Shown here: piece after piece, positions 8,289-18,307 of the stretch
Numbering within the stretch: position 1 is the stretch's first letter
Layout of the letters: the number at the start of each line of letters is the position of its first letter
Assembly (NCBI GenBank): GCA_020629285.1
Contig: JAHDDP010000024.1
Coordinates: 1-48,890, forward strand
DNA from: Maribacter sp.
GTDB lineage: Bacteria > Bacteroidota > Bacteroidia > Flavobacteriales > Flavobacteriaceae
DNA: 48,890 bases
Reading direction: 5' to 3'
Position numbers and translations under genes: made by a program
The notes under the pieces: model-generated
Databases searched by the model: none
Seen by the model: the letters and a program-made list of their open reading frames with translations, nothing else
What the model was told of the DNA's origin: nothing

Positions 8289-9345
8289 GTTTTAATTTTT
8301 GTAGGTCTAAAATAGCAAGATTCTAAAGAATTGAAGTTTTTAAATAATTAATTACAAATAGATTTTAACGCTACAGAGGTCTATTTTTATGGGTGTTATC
8401 ACCATTTTTCAATTTTTTTTATGACGAATTAAAGTGTTTTATTACGCTTGATAAAAACCTATAATTTGTAGATATACACAGGCGCATGCGATTTTTATTG
8501 TCACTATTTTCGTGTTAATTTTTTTTCATTAAAACTTGGTTTGTGCTCTGAAAGTCACAAAATGAATTACAGGGGGTAGCCTGCGAAAATTTATTTTTTA
8601 ACACTTTATGTTTATATAATTCTAATACTTCACCTTAGATTGTTGAATTATTATACAGGTTTGTTAAAAATTAAATTATCTATAGTTAATCGTATTCTAT
8701 TTGAAACATTTTTACAAACTATTGCTATTTATGATGAGAATATGTAAATTTTGTTAATGAAGCTTTGTGAAATTTAGTCACTATTGGAAGATACCATTAT
8801 AGCTGTTTTTTACCGATATGAATGAAGAGCTATTTTGAGTTTAAAATTTTTGCAAGTTTGATGCATCTTATAATACATATGGCGGCAGCATTATATTAAT
8901 TAAAACTGTGCACAAATACGGGAGAATTAAATAATGTTGTCCTTTCTATTGTTCGTATTGATGTCTATAAATACATTCTCGTAAATAATTTACTCTTACT
9001 AAAAACTAATCGGCTATGCAGTATTACACGGGTAATTTATAGATAGAATATCGCCAGTACCTAATGGAGAACCAAAAAAACGAGCGGATTCTGTTTTAAA
9101 ACACAATATTTTCCAGATTCTCTTAACCAACCTAATACTATGCTCTTTCCGGTAGATATGTATATTATTATAATAACTTTCAAATTCTTTACGAAGTAAA
9201 TCATCTGTTGACGGAGTTATGAATTTCACGGAGTTTTTCTCTAGTAATTTTTAAGTTTTATTTGAAACCCTGTGTTAGTAATTTAGCTTATTGCGATAAT
9301 TAAAGCCATGATAACGGAATATATTTATTTACAAAAAGAAACATT
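8289..9345. other. Long AT-rich intergenic region, mostly empty
   Basis: About 1 kb with only one weak open frame (9014-9229, -). I see no conserved protein fragment elsewhere in it. A short stretch at 8562-8600 resembles 25912-25955 (both contain ACAG, GGGT, then CTGCGAAA and an AT tail), which could be a shared remnant. Low coding density between two functional blocks suggests a deletion or decay zone. Confidence 0.4.
9014..9229 (-). CDS. Doubtful short ORF, possibly a gene remnant
   Basis: A 71-residue frame with a start but no recognisable family. The composition (KEFESYYNNIHIYRKEHSIRLVKRIWKILC) is protein-like, not random, and the end FFGSPLGTGDILSINYP is plausible coding sequence, so it could be a fragment of a larger decayed gene. 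It lies alone in an AT-rich, otherwise empty region. I would not call it functional. Confidence 0.25.
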   Translation of the reverse strand: MKFITPSTDDLLRKEFESYYNNIHIYRKEHSIRLVKRIWKILCFKTESARFFGSPLGTGDILSINYPCNTA

Positions 9346-10164
9346 ATGCAAAAACCAAATAAAAGATTAGAAGGTCAAACTTGTATTGTTACTGGTTCTA
9401 GTGACGGTATTGGCGAAGCGGTTGCGAAGGCAATGGGAATGGAAGGTGCCAATATTGTCGTAAATTATCATAGTAGTAAGGAAGAGGCGGAAGATGTTGC
9501 ACATTGGATCAGTGAAAATTCTGATTGCGGTAATGCTATAGTTGTAAAATGTGATGTAAGCAAAGAAGATGAGGTAAAGGACATGTTCAAAAAAACGGTG
9601 TCTAAATTTGGAACGGTAGATGTTTGTGTGGCCAATGCCGGTCTGCAATTAGACCATCCGTTACATGAAATGCCGTTGAAGGATTGGCAAAGAGTGATTG
9701 ATGTAAACTTAACAGGGCAGTTTCTTTGTGCAAAAGAGGCTATTCTTGAATTTAAGAGAAGAGGAATGCGCCCAGAGATATCTAAATCTTTAGGCAAACT
9801 TATACATATGAGTTCTGTTCATGAGGTAATTCCGTGGGCTGGTCATGCAAACTACGCAGCTTCTAAAGGCGGTTTGGTCATGTTAATGCAAACCATTTGC
9901 CAAGAATATGGACCAGATAAGGTAAGATGTAATTCAATAGCTCCTGGTGCTATAAAAACAGATATCAATAAAGATGTTTGGAGCACACAAGAGGGTAGGG
10001 ACGGTATGTTAAAATTAATTCCTTACAAGCAAATAGGAGTGCCAGATGATATTGGCAGTGTAGCCAGTTGGTTAGCTTCAGATGAATCTGAGTATATAAA
10101 TGGTACTTCCATTTTCGTAGATGGGGGTATGACATGTTACCCTGGCTTTACTGCCAATGGATAA
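9346..10164 (+). CDS. Short-chain dehydrogenase, glucose 1-dehydrogenase-like
   Basis: A 272-residue classical SDR. The nucleotide-binding motif TGSSDGIG is at residues 16-23, NAG at about 97-99, the catalytic serine at 156-157, and YAASK with Tyr170 and Lys174. The C-terminus, FVDGGMTCYPGF, closely follows the DGGMTLYPSF ending of Bacillus-type glucose 1-dehydrogenases, so oxidation of an aldose to its lactone with NAD(P) is the best guess. The gene stands alone, with a long upstream region and a terminator directly after it. The substrate could be a different sugar. Its location beside uronate genes is suggestive only. Confidence 0.85.
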   Translation: MQKPNKRLEGQTCIVTGSSDGIGEAVAKAMGMEGANIVVNYHSSKEEAEDVAHWISENSDCGNAIVVKCDVSKEDEVKDMFKKTVSKFGTVDVCVANAGLQLDHPLHEMPLKDWQRVIDVNLTGQFLCAKEAILEFKRRGMRPEISKSLGKLIHMSSVHEVIPWAGHANYAASKGGLVMLMQTICQEYGPDKVRCNSIAPGAIKTDINKDVWSTQEGRDGMLKLIPYKQIGVPDDIGSVASWLASDESEYINGTSIFVDGGMTCYPGFTANG

Positions 10165-10173
10165 ATATGAAAC

Positions 10174-10205
10174 AAAAAAGCCACCCGATTGGGTGGCTTT
10201 TTTTA
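10174..10205. terminator. Bidirectional terminator
   Basis: GCCACCC (10180-10186), loop GATT, GGGTGGC (10191-10197), with an A run before and a T run after. It serves the convergent SDR (+) and SYLF gene (-). Confidence 0.92.
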
Positions 10206-10222
10206 TATCGTGCGGTGATGAA

Positions 10223-10759
10223 TTATTTCATCATTGGCTTGTAATCAAATTTTTGTCCGCCAACAGATGCATCTGCCATTAATCCTGCTTTTGGTAAAGC
10301 AAATACGGCAACACCATCTCTATATTTTGCATTTACTGCAATTCCTGATTTTAATGCTACGGCAGAAGCTTCTGCAGAGAATTCAAAATCCCCATCTTTA
10401 AATTCAGCTAAATCATCTTGAGTTTCAAAAAATATTACTTCTGTAATTGCTTGTCCACCCGCTTGTAAGCCTACACTTAATTTTTTTAAATCTGCCATAC
10501 CTATTTTTGTTCCATCTTCATATACTACACCATTACCTGATGCTCCGCCTACAATGAAGCCACCTTTACCTACATTTGGAAAGATTACATACCCTGCGGA
10601 ATTATTGAAGAATTGATCTAAGCCAACTTCCATTGTCATTAATTTCTCTTTCGCTTTATCGGCATCGTTAATTACTTTTTTATCCTTAGTACTTTGAGCA
10701 TTTACACCCACAGCAAAAAATAAAATTGTTGCTGCCGCTATTGATTTTAAAATTTTCAT
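10223..10759 (-). CDS. SYLF/YSC84-domain secreted protein
   Basis: A 178-residue protein with a Sec signal peptide (hydrophobic stretch to about residue 21, cleavage after VNAQ or nearby) and a SYLF (Ysc84, DUF500) domain. Diagnostic segments are SAGYVIFPNVGKGGFIVGGASGNGVVYEDG, VGLQAGGQAITEVIFFET and FSAEASAVAL, and a C-terminal GVAVFALPKAGLMADASVGGQKF. SYLF domains bind lipids in eukaryotes; the bacterial role is not settled. A TAATTTTG -7-like box lies on the - strand at 10809-10802. It shares a terminator with the neighbouring SDR and is probably a stand-alone envelope gene. Confidence 0.88.
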   Translation of the reverse strand: MKILKSIAAATILFFAVGVNAQSTKDKKVINDADKAKEKLMTMEVGLDQFFNNSAGYVIFPNVGKGGFIVGGASGNGVVYEDGTKIGMADLKKLSVGLQAGGQAITEVIFFETQDDLAEFKDGDFEFSAEASAVALKSGIAVNAKYRDGVAVFALPKAGLMADASVGGQKFDYKPMMK

Positions 10760-11032
10760 TTGTTCTAATTTTATGTGTTAATAAATATAATTTCTATGAC
10801 TCAAAATTAAAATGAACGAAAAGTCTTCATTGTTGTTATCCACACAAATTTTGATGCAAATGATATATAAGCAATTGTAAATCAGTTAATTATAAGTTAA
10901 TATAAATTGAATTATAGTAAGGCAAATTGTTATGTTGCTAATTTGTAGGAGGTTAGATAAAAATCCATTTCTTAAAAATTTGTTAATTAATTTAAGATGT
11001 TTTATATTCATAGCATATTTAAATGAAGAGCG

Positions 11033-11224
11033 ATGAATAACCAAGAGAACTTTTTTGATTCTAAAATGATAGCTAATTTTTTAATAGCACTAGCGTTGCT
11101 TTTTTCTGCAGTTTATTACTATAACTATTCTGAAGAAATTGAAAGAGAGATTAATGTGGTTATTGTTGATTCATTGAAAGATGTAAACAATAGCTTGGCA
11201 GAGCAAGATACTGCTCGTAGGTAA
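11033..11224 (+). CDS. Small single-span membrane protein
   Basis: 63 residues: a polar N-terminus, one hydrophobic segment (about residues 13-30, MIANFLIALALLFSAVYYY), then a charged tail with a possible short coiled coil (SEEIEREINVVIVDSLKDV). No family recognised. It is followed by a clear terminator, which supports it being transcribed, and nothing competes on the other strand. Confidence 0.6.
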   Translation: MNNQENFFDSKMIANFLIALALLFSAVYYYNYSEEIEREINVVIVDSLKDVNNSLAEQDTARR

Positions 11225-11248
11225 TTGAAATTTCTGACCATAACTATA

Positions 11249-11285
11249 GGCTGTCAATTCACTGTAATTGGCAGCTATTTTTTTA
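11249..11285. terminator. Terminator after the small membrane protein
   Basis: CTGTCAATT (11251-11259) pairs with AATTGGCAG (11266-11274) with one G-U pair; the stem extends by one G-C pair (11250/11275). An A-TTTTTTT tract follows. The downstream gene on - ends at 11301. Confidence 0.82.
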
Positions 11286-11300
11286 TGGCTTAGTGAGTAT

Positions 11301-12131
11301 CTATTTCTTACCTATCATTACATTGGCAATTAATGCGGTTATAATCATAACTATGCCTACTAAGCTCAAAGGAGAATATATATCCCCAAACCAAAAAATA
11401 CCTACAGAAATGGTAAATATTACTTCTATGTATTTTAAAGGAGCAACTAAATTAGTCTTGGCAATCTGAAAAGCTTTTGTCATGAATACTTGACCAAAAA
11501 AACCGAATAGACCTAAGCTTGATAATAATAACCAATCAATTCCCATAGGGTTTAGCCAATCTTTAATACTTAAAATGCCTCCTATTATGGTACCTGTGAA
11601 CATAAAATAATTTACAATGACCAAGGGGTGATCACTGTTTCCTATTTTTCTGATCAGTACATATACTAGCCCGCTGAAAACAGATGCTGCCAATACCAAT
11701 AGTAAACCGGTGGTATTTATAGTGTTGTTAAAGCCTTTTAACACTAGTACACCGGCAAAGGCAAATAAAAATAAAAACCATTGAATAGGTTTTAATCTTT
11801 CTTTAAGCAGAAAAACAGCAAATACAGCCGCATAAATAGGGGCAAGATATCTAAGTGATACGGCTGTGCCCACAGGTAAGTGTTTTAACGACATAAAAAA
11901 CAAACTCATTGCGGTTAAACCTGCAAGCGCCCTAAATATCATAAACTTACGGTTGTTGCCCAATATAGGAATGCCTTTTACAAGTATGTAGGTAGTTCCT
12001 AAAATTAATGAACCTATGCTTCTGAAGAATACAATTTCAAATGTGGGAATATGTTCTAGGTATTTTATAAACGAATTCATTAAACTAAATGAAAACGTAC
12101 TTATGATCATAAATAAAATTGCCTTCTTCAC
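11301..12131 (-). CDS. EamA/DMT-family transporter
   Basis: 276 residues with about ten hydrophobic helices in two five-helix EamA repeats. The first repeat carries FSLMNSFIKYL, FEIVFFRSIGSLIL and LPVGTAVSLRYLAPIYAAVFAVFLLKERL; the second carries GFFGQVFMTKAFQIAKTNLVAPLKYIEVIFTISVGIFWFGD. These are drug/metabolite exporters and permeases of the inner membrane; substrate unknown. A promoter-like TAATTTTG lies only five bases before the start codon, with TTTG 21 bases further up, so the message may be nearly leaderless. No operon partners. Confidence 0.88.
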   Translation of the reverse strand: MKKAILFMIISTFSFSLMNSFIKYLEHIPTFEIVFFRSIGSLILGTTYILVKGIPILGNNRKFMIFRALAGLTAMSLFFMSLKHLPVGTAVSLRYLAPIYAAVFAVFLLKERLKPIQWFLFLFAFAGVLVLKGFNNTINTTGLLLVLAASVFSGLVYVLIRKIGNSDHPLVIVNYFMFTGTIIGGILSIKDWLNPMGIDWLLLSSLGLFGFFGQVFMTKAFQIAKTNLVAPLKYIEVIFTISVGIFWFGDIYSPLSLVGIVMIITALIANVMIGKK

Positions 12132-12497
12132 AGTCCAAAATTATCCTTGCAAAGTTACTTGGGTCAAATAGATATCTTTACTTTAATCTGTGATAATTAC
12201 ACTACAGGCTTAAGTTTTATCATACTGATAAATTTTGTGGTGAATTTGTAATTGTTCCATGAGATATATTGACTTTAATCACTATTTATAGAATTAGTTA
12301 ATCTCATTCTTATCATTTTAATTTTCCTTGGTGTTGGTTGTTTTAAGTAATAACCCTCGCATATTTGTTATTATATGTAAAAGCTTAGAGGTTGTCTTTG
12401 ATAATTCTTTTAACTTGGCGGTACAAATAAATAGGTTGGGTTCTGCTAGAATAAATTGACCCTAATCATATTTATTATTACTTTAAATTTTGATAGA
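12132..12497. other. Divergent intergenic region between EamA gene and SDR
   Basis: 366 bases without a gene. It holds promoter-like elements in both directions: on -, TAATTTTG (12143-12136) for the EamA gene; on +, TTG-N19-CATATTTG at 12338-12367 for the SDR. No palindrome like the one at uxaC is present. Confidence 0.55.
12338..12367 (+). promoter_or_regulatory. Promoter-like element for the left uxuB-type SDR
   Basis: TTG at 12338-12340, 19-base spacer, CATATTTG at 12360-12367 (seven of eight positions match TAnnTTTG). The spacing is the same as at the uxaC promoter. It would give a leader of about 120 bases. Confidence 0.5.
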
Positions 12498-13316
12498 ATG
12501 AACGAATTATTATCATTGAAAGATAAGAATTATGTCCTGTCGGGGGGGACGGGAACCTTGGGTGGTTCTATTGCCAAATATTTGGTAGAGAATGGTGCTA
12601 AAGTTTTATTGCTAGGTAGGTCAGAAGATAAATTAAAAGACAAACAGGAGGAGTTAAATACACTGGTATCAGAAAGTACATTTATTTTCAAGGTCGATGT
12701 AATGGATGAAGGTGAACTTACAACGTTAAAAAATAAAATCAAAGAAGACTTCGGTCATCTTGACGGACTAGTAAATCTTGCGGGTGGTAATATACCAGGG
12801 GCGACCGTAAAACCAGATCAGACTGTTAGAGATATTGCTATGAGCGATACTAGAAAAGTAGTCGATATTAATTTATTCGGTACTGTTGTTCCAACGGTTA
12901 TTTTAAGTGAATTAATGGTAGAACAAGGTTTTGGTTCTATTGTGAATATTTCATCTATGGCAGCAAAGCAGACCATTTCTAGGGTACTTGGATATTCCAT
13001 GGCAAAAAGTGCTGTTGATATTTTTACCAAGTGGATGGCAAATGAATTGGCATCTAAACATGGAGATAAAATTAGGGTTAATGCAGTTGCGCCTGGGTTT
13101 ATCATAGGAAATCAAAATAGACGCTTACTTACCAACGAAGATGGTTCTTTCACTGAAAGAGGAAATAGTATCATTAAAAATACCCCAATGGGTCGTTTTG
13201 GTGATGCGTCAGAATTAAATGGGATGGTACATTATCTACTTAGTGATGCTTCAAGCTTTGTTACAGGGAGCATTTTTGATGTTGATGGTGGGTTTACATC
13301 ATTTTCGGGTGTATAA
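12498..13316 (+). CDS. SDR-type D-mannonate oxidoreductase (fructuronate reductase)
   Basis: 272 residues from ATG 12498; the frame is open back to 12456, but the extra residues are hydrophobic and untypical, and NELLSLKDKNYVLSGGTGTLG is the normal beginning. The Rossmann motif is SGGTGTLG at 15-22, the catalytic serine is at 152-153, and YSMAK has Tyr166 and Lys170. The ending DVDGGFTSFSGV and the middle LLTNEDGSFTERGNSIIKNTPMGRFG match the SDR group that reduces D-fructuronate to D-mannonate in place of classical UxuB. A paralogue with the same ending (FSGV) lies at 47498-48328. Here it links UxaC to UxuA. Substrate is inferred from family and context. Confidence 0.82.
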   Translation: MNELLSLKDKNYVLSGGTGTLGGSIAKYLVENGAKVLLLGRSEDKLKDKQEELNTLVSESTFIFKVDVMDEGELTTLKNKIKEDFGHLDGLVNLAGGNIPGATVKPDQTVRDIAMSDTRKVVDINLFGTVVPTVILSELMVEQGFGSIVNISSMAAKQTISRVLGYSMAKSAVDIFTKWMANELASKHGDKIRVNAVAPGFIIGNQNRRLLTNEDGSFTERGNSIIKNTPMGRFGDASELNGMVHYLLSDASSFVTGSIFDVDGGFTSFSGV

Positions 13317-13377
13317 TTTTGAAATTCATTTTGATTATAAAAACTAGTTAATATCGTTTTGTTTTAACTGTTTTTTG

Positions 13378-13389
13378 GTAATCGATTAC
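13378..13389. promoter_or_regulatory. Second copy of the palindromic operator core
   Basis: GTAATCGATTAC is a perfect 12-bp palindrome identical to the core of the site at 2025-2038. As there, it is directly preceded by TTTG, although a full TAnnTTTG box and a -33 element are not visible. It is 97 bases upstream of the cytochrome lipoprotein gene, so LacI-type control of that gene is likely. Confidence 0.6.
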
Positions 13390-13486
13390 TTAACTTTAAA
13401 ACTGGTTTAAGTAGTTGAATTTCATCTATTTTTTGGTATTTTTTATCTAAGTTATAGAGTTCCCTGTTTACATAATTAATTTTTTC

Positions 13487-15724
13487 ATGCGCATTATTCA
13501 TATTGGTTTTCTTATTACTTTCTGTCTTTTGATATCTTGTCAAACTAGCTTTAAAGAGACTCAAGTTTCTTTAGCACCTTATACTGTTGAAGATGGTTTT
13601 AATTTAGAAGTTTTAGCTGCTGAGCCATTGTTAAAGGCTCCCGTTGCTATAGATTTTGATACAAAGGGTAGAATTTGGGTTGCTCAGATGCCCGGTTATA
13701 TGAACGATTTACAAGGTTCTGGTGAAGAAGATCCAACGGGTAGTATAGTAATTCTTGAAGATTTGGATAATGATGGTGTCGCCGATCATTCAAAAATTTT
13801 TATGGATAGCTTGGTGATGCCTCGTGCCTTAGCTCACGTTTATGGTGGTTTGCTATATGCTGAGCCTCCGTACTTATGGTTTGTTGATATAGAAGACGAT
13901 AAACCGGTAAATAAAGTTATGGTCGATTCTATTTATGCGGTTGAAGGAAACCCCGAGCATCAACCAAACGGATTGGAATTGAATATCGATAACTGGATTT
14001 ACAATGCTAAGTCTAATTTTAGGTATAGAAGAATTGATGGGGTATGGAAAAAAGAGCCTACCACCTTTAGAGGGCAATGGGGTATTACCCATGATAATTT
14101 TGGAAGGCTTTATTACAATGACAATTCAAGAATTTTGTTGGGAGATTATGTGTTGCCCAATACCCTAATAAAAAATAAGTATTTTACGCCTAACGCTAGT
14201 GTTAATAAACTTCTTACCAATGATCAAAGAGTGTATCCTGCTTTTGCAGGGTCTGTAAATAGGGGGTACGCAAAGGGAGTGTTAAATGCAGATAGTATTT
14301 TAGTTAATGCTACTGCTGCTTGTAGTCCGTTGGTTTATAGAGGTGGCAAGTTTACCGAGTCATATGAGGAAAATGTTTTTGTCTGTATTCCTGAAGGGAA
14401 TTTAATTAAGCGTGTTCTTTTAAATTTTATTGGAGACTCTACCATTGCTCAACAAGCTTGGCAAAAGAAAGAATTTATTACGTCTACAGAAGAAGGCTTT
14501 AGACCGGTAAGCTTAAAAAATGGACCTGATGGAAATATGTATGTTGTTGATATGCATAGAGGTATGATAGGTCATCATGCTTATATGAGTCCGTATTTAA
14601 GGGATAATGCGAAAGCAAAAGAATTGGATACTATTGTGAATTTTGGAAGAATCTTAAAAGTATCCCCTGAAAATACTGAGGTGAATGTTACACCAGACTT
14701 TAATAGTTTGAGGGGTAGTGAATTGGTAAAGTTGTTATCGAACGATAATGGTTGGGTTCGCGACCGTGCCCAGCATTATTTAATCTTTAAAAAATTTAAT
14801 GCTGTAATTGATGAAGTAAAAGAGCTTGCATTGAATACAAAAAAGCCATTAAGTCAAATTCATGCATTGTATGTGCTTGAAGGTTGGAATGCATTGTCCT
14901 TCGATTTTCTTGCCGATGTTGGTAATAAAAGTGAACCTCAGGTTACTTCACATGCCCTAGTGTTGTCAAAAGATTTTATAAGTGTGAATTCTATTGACCA
15001 GGCAAACAACTTCTTTATTGAAGTTTTAAACAGAAATGATGTAGGTTTAGATGTGTATTTGGCAAATGCTCTTGGTCACTGGATAGCACTCAACAAAGAA
15101 AAATTTAAGCCACTGCTTATTAAAGTTCTAAAACGAAGGGGGCAAAATACTACGGTTACCGATGCCGTTTTAAGTAGTATAGCCAAAACTGATTCCATTT
15201 TATTGAATGATGGTAGCATTAGGCAAAATTTTAAAAACACCCCTTTTATTGAAAAGCTGGGAAAAACATTGGCCAATAAAAAAGAAGACAGAATGAACGC
15301 TATCTATACGCGCGAAGTAATTCTTGAAGATACACGTACTAGCGGGTCTAAAATGTTCTTTCAGATCTGCGCATCGTGCCATGGAGCAGATGGAAAGGGT
15401 ATAGATGGGCTGGCACCTCCACTCATGGGTTCGGAACACGTAAAAAATACTGAGCGTTTGGCGTTAATTATTTTACACGGGTTAGAAGGTCCTGTTCATG
15501 TAAACGGAAAACGCTATGATATAAATTTGGCAATGCCCGGACTTATTAGAAATGAAACAATAAGCGATCAAGATATTGCCAATATTATATCATACGTTAC
15601 CAATGCTTTTTCTGATCGATCCAAAAGATTAAGCGAAGAACGAATTGGTGAATTAAGGAATGTAAAGTCAGCAACGGGAATGGAATTTACCGAACCTGAA
15701 TTACAAGCGTTAGATGAGAAATAA
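13487..15724 (+). CDS. Cytochrome c-containing lipoprotein, PVC-type membrane dehydrogenase family
   Basis: 745 residues with a lipoprotein signal ending LLISC. The first half (about residues 35-400) is a beta-propeller like soluble sugar dehydrogenases: LEVLAAEPLLKAPVAIDFDTKGRIWVAQMPGYM, PNGLELNIDNWIYNAKS and LKNGPDGNMYVVDMHRGMIGHHAYM. A helical HEAT-like stretch follows. A C-terminal class I cytochrome c domain carries CxxCH at 628-632 (CASCH) and LAMPGLIRNETISDQDIANIISYVTN with the methionine that could be the distal ligand. It probably oxidises a carbohydrate in the periplasm or on the cell surface and passes electrons through heme. It converges on uxuA with an eight-base gap, so it belongs to the oxidoreductive module. 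Confidence 0.85.
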   Translation: MRIIHIGFLITFCLLISCQTSFKETQVSLAPYTVEDGFNLEVLAAEPLLKAPVAIDFDTKGRIWVAQMPGYMNDLQGSGEEDPTGSIVILEDLDNDGVADHSKIFMDSLVMPRALAHVYGGLLYAEPPYLWFVDIEDDKPVNKVMVDSIYAVEGNPEHQPNGLELNIDNWIYNAKSNFRYRRIDGVWKKEPTTFRGQWGITHDNFGRLYYNDNSRILLGDYVLPNTLIKNKYFTPNASVNKLLTNDQRVYPAFAGSVNRGYAKGVLNADSILVNATAACSPLVYRGGKFTESYEENVFVCIPEGNLIKRVLLNFIGDSTIAQQAWQKKEFITSTEEGFRPVSLKNGPDGNMYVVDMHRGMIGHHAYMSPYLRDNAKAKELDTIVNFGRILKVSPENTEVNVTPDFNSLRGSELVKLLSNDNGWVRDRAQHYLIFKKFNAVIDEVKELALNTKKPLSQIHALYVLEGWNALSFDFLADVGNKSEPQVTSHALVLSKDFISVNSIDQANNFFIEVLNRNDVGLDVYLANALGHWIALNKEKFKPLLIKVLKRRGQNTTVTDAVLSSIAKTDSILLNDGSIRQNFKNTPFIEKLGKTLANKKEDRMNAIYTREVILEDTRTSGSKMFFQICASCHGADGKGIDGLAPPLMGSEHVKNTERLALIILHGLEGPVHVNGKRYDINLAMPGLIRNETISDQDIANIISYVTNAFSDRSKRLSEERIGELRNVKSATGMEFTEPELQALDEK

Positions 15725-15732
15725 AGATAGCG

Positions 15733-16911
15733 CTATTTCAAACTTTTTCTGATCCCCATTTCCAAGCCCCTTAATTCGGCTAAACCCCTTAGTCTACCAA
15801 TACCGGAATACCCTGGGTTGGTTTTTTTTCTAAGGTCATCTAGCATTTTATGTCCGTGATCAGGGCGTAAAGGCATTCTGGTATCTTTACGGCCAGTGGC
15901 TTTTCTTTTATCCTGCTCTTTGATCAAAGCTTTCATAACAGCATACATGTCAACATCTCCCTCTAAATGGTTGGCTTCATGAAAATTTCCATCAGCATCG
16001 CGTTGTGTGCTGCGTAAATGGATAAAATGAATTCGATTTCCCAGGCGTTCTACCATTCCAGGTAAATCATTATCTGGTCGAACACCAAATGAGCCTGTAC
16101 AGAAAGTTAATCCGTTGTTTGGGCTATCCACTGCTTTATAAAGATCAACAATGTCTTGCTCTGTACTTACAACGCGTGGTAAGCCTAAAATAGGGAAAGG
16201 TGGATCATCTGGATGAATACACATACGTATACCCGATTTTTCTGCAACCGGAATAATTTCCGATAAAAACTCGAATAAATTTTTCTTCAATTCATTCGGG
16301 TCTATTTTATCATAGGTGGCTAAAATGGTATTGAATTCTTCTAATGTATACCCTTCTTCAGCCCCAGGTAACCCTGCAATAATATTGCTTATTAATTTCT
16401 TTTTTCCTTCTTCGGTAAGTTGTTCAAAATATGTTTTAGCGGCAGATTTCTGAGCATCTGTATAAGTGTTTTCTGCACCTGGTCTTTTTAGTAAATACAA
16501 TTCAAAGGCTGCAAATGCATCAGCTTCAAATCTAAGAGCTGTAGAACCGTCTTCTATTTCAAAATCTAAATTGGTTCTGGTCCAATCAAGTACCGGCATA
16601 AAGTTATAGCAAACCGTATCAATACCGCATTCTCCTAAATTAGTGAGTGTTTGTTTGTAATTTTCATAGTAAGTCTTATAATCACCATTTTGGGTCTTGA
16701 TCTGTTCGTGGATAGGAACACTCTCTACAACAGACCAAGTTAAACCCGCTGCTTCAATAATATTTTTACGCTCCATTATTTCTTCAACAGACCATACAAC
16801 GCCATTAGGAATATGGTGTAATGCGCTTACAATACCTGTTGCACCTGCTTGTTTTATATCTGATAATGATACCGGATCATTTGGTCCGTACCAACGCCAT
16901 GTTTGCTCCAT
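15733..16911 (-). CDS. uxuA: D-mannonate dehydratase (left copy)
   Basis: 392 residues from the ATG at 16911. The frame is open further (to 16968), but that extension would run into the upstream gene, and [16 protein letters not shown] is the standard UxuA start. The enzyme dehydrates D-mannonate to 2-keto-3-deoxygluconate with Fe or Mn. Landmarks: [96 protein letters not shown] and [15 protein letters not shown], with the metal-binding His/Cys residues. A close paralogue is at 46296-47480. Last gene of the DUF1080-Gfo-uxuA operon, 35 bases after the Gfo/Idh gene. Confidence 0.95.
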   Translation of the reverse strand: MEQTWRWYGPNDPVSLSDIKQAGATGIVSALHHIPNGVVWSVEEIMERKNIIEAAGLTWSVVESVPIHEQIKTQNGDYKTYYENYKQTLTNLGECGIDTVCYNFMPVLDWTRTNLDFEIEDGSTALRFEADAFAAFELYLLKRPGAENTYTDAQKSAAKTYFEQLTEEGKKKLISNIIAGLPGAEEGYTLEEFNTILATYDKIDPNELKKNLFEFLSEIIPVAEKSGIRMCIHPDDPPFPILGLPRVVSTEQDIVDLYKAVDSPNNGLTFCTGSFGVRPDNDLPGMVERLGNRIHFIHLRSTQRDADGNFHEANHLEGDVDMYAVMKALIKEQDKRKATGRKDTRMPLRPDHGHKMLDDLRKKTNPGYSGIGRLRGLAELRGLEMGIRKSLK

Positions 16912-16946
16912 TATTTTGTTTAATGTACTAAGGTAAATTAATTGAA

Positions 16947-18302
16947 CTAGATATTTTTGATTTCCCAACCTGGCTCATATTCCCTAGACCATAATTTCAT
17001 GGCTTCTCTATTAAAAATGCGGCCTGTAGTCTCATCAACTTCAAATGAATTATCAATTCTTGATGCAATGTTTGCATAATGTGTTAGCATTTGGCTAATA
17101 GCACCTTCATCTATGGGTGAGGTTAATTCAGCTTTTCCTCTAATGGCATCAAAGAAATTCACAGTGTGTAATGTAGACATATCGCCACCGCCACCAAGTG
17201 CCGTACCTGCTTCTTTACCAGAAGATAGGTTTTCTTTAATTAAGCCTCCTTTTTGATCAAATAACTTATATCCGCCACGATCAATGTAAGCTGTACCCTC
17301 AGATCCTGATACTATCGTTCCTCTACCGTGTTTATTTCCATATTTATGATAGCCCGTTCTACTATTGCCATCCCACTTTATCGTTTTATTTCCTGCAAAT
17401 TTAAAAGTAGCCTCCATGGTATCGTACATTTCCCAGCCGTCATCTTTGTAATGAAATTTACCGGCATCAACAGAAACATATTCAGGGTAAGTAACTCCCA
17501 ATGCCCAACGGGCAATATCGAGTTCATGGGTAGCATTATTCCCCATTTCTGCAGTACCATAATCCCAACCGTACCAATGCCAGTTGTAGTCCCACGTATT
17601 ATCTGTATACGCCCTTCTAGGAGCCGGACCTTGAAATAGGTCCCAATCTAAACCTTCTGGTGGGTTTGCTTTGGTTTGGTGTGGCACGCGGCCTCTACCG
17701 CTAATATAGAAAGCGGTTGCCTTGTACACATCGCCTATTACACCGTTATGTATGTCCTTTATTATTTCTTGAGATTCAAGGGCAGATCTTTGTTGGTTAC
17801 CCATTTGAACTACTTTGTCAAATTTTTTCTGATAGGCTACCAATAATTCGCCTTCACGAGGGTTATGGCTACATGGCTTTTCTAAATACACATGTTTTCC
17901 AGCTTGCATTGCCATACAAGCACCTGGTGCATGCCAATGATCGGGAGTGGACATAAATACGGCATCAACATTTTTATCATCCAGTATTTTACGAATGTCA
18001 TTTTCCAAAAACGGTTTGTTGCCAATTTTAGAAGCTACTTCAGAGGCGGCTTTATCGCGCTGACTTTTCATGACATCACATAAGTAAGATAGCTCAACAT
18101 TGTTTTTCTTGTGTGCTATGGCAGGTATGTAGGCGCCATACCTTCTTCCTAAACCTTGAATAGCAACATGAATTCTATCGTTTGCACCTATTATTTTAGA
18201 ATAGCTCTTTGCAGACATAGCATTTGCGGTAGTACTTGCTATTGTAGCGCCTACTGCACCAAGGGCCGTTTTCTTAATAAAATTTCTTCTGTTTGAACTC
18301 AT
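16947..18302 (-). CDS. Tat-exported Gfo/Idh/MocA-family oxidoreductase
   Basis: 451 residues. The N-terminus is a twin-arginine signal ([18 protein letters not shown]), so the folded, cofactor-loaded protein is exported. The Rossmann part has [58 protein letters not shown], with EKP as the usual catalytic lysine motif. The C-terminal domain has [18 protein letters not shown] (conserved histidine). Exported members in Bacteroidetes often oxidise sugars with tightly bound NAD. It lies five bases after the DUF1080 gene and 35 before uxuA, in one operon. Together with the DUF1080 protein it fits 3-keto-type oxidation and cleavage of glycosides; the substrate is unknown. Confidence 0.9.
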   Translation of the reverse strand: MSSNRRNFIKKTALGAVGATIASTTANAMSAKSYSKIIGANDRIHVAIQGLGRRYGAYIPAIAHKKNNVELSYLCDVMKSQRDKAASEVASKIGNKPFLENDIRKILDDKNVDAVFMSTPDHWHAPGACMAMQAGKHVYLEKPCSHNPREGELLVAYQKKFDKVVQMGNQQRSALESQEIIKDIHNGVIGDVYKATAFYISGRGRVPHQTKANPPEGLDWDLFQGPAPRRAYTDNTWDYNWHWYGWDYGTAEMGNNATHELDIARWALGVTYPEYVSVDAGKFHYKDDGWEMYDTMEATFKFAGNKTIKWDGNSRTGYHKYGNKHGRGTIVSGSEGTAYIDRGGYKLFDQKGGLIKENLSSGKEAGTALGGGGDMSTLHTVNFFDAIRGKAELTSPIDEGAISQMLTHYANIASRIDNSFEVDETTGRIFNREAMKLWSREYEPGWEIKNI

Positions 18303-18307
18303 TGTTT

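Noticed and set aside
13364-13564. 66-residue open frame on - over the cytochrome lipoprotein start
   Set aside because: It covers the palindrome and the lipoprotein signal region; it is a shadow of the + gene.
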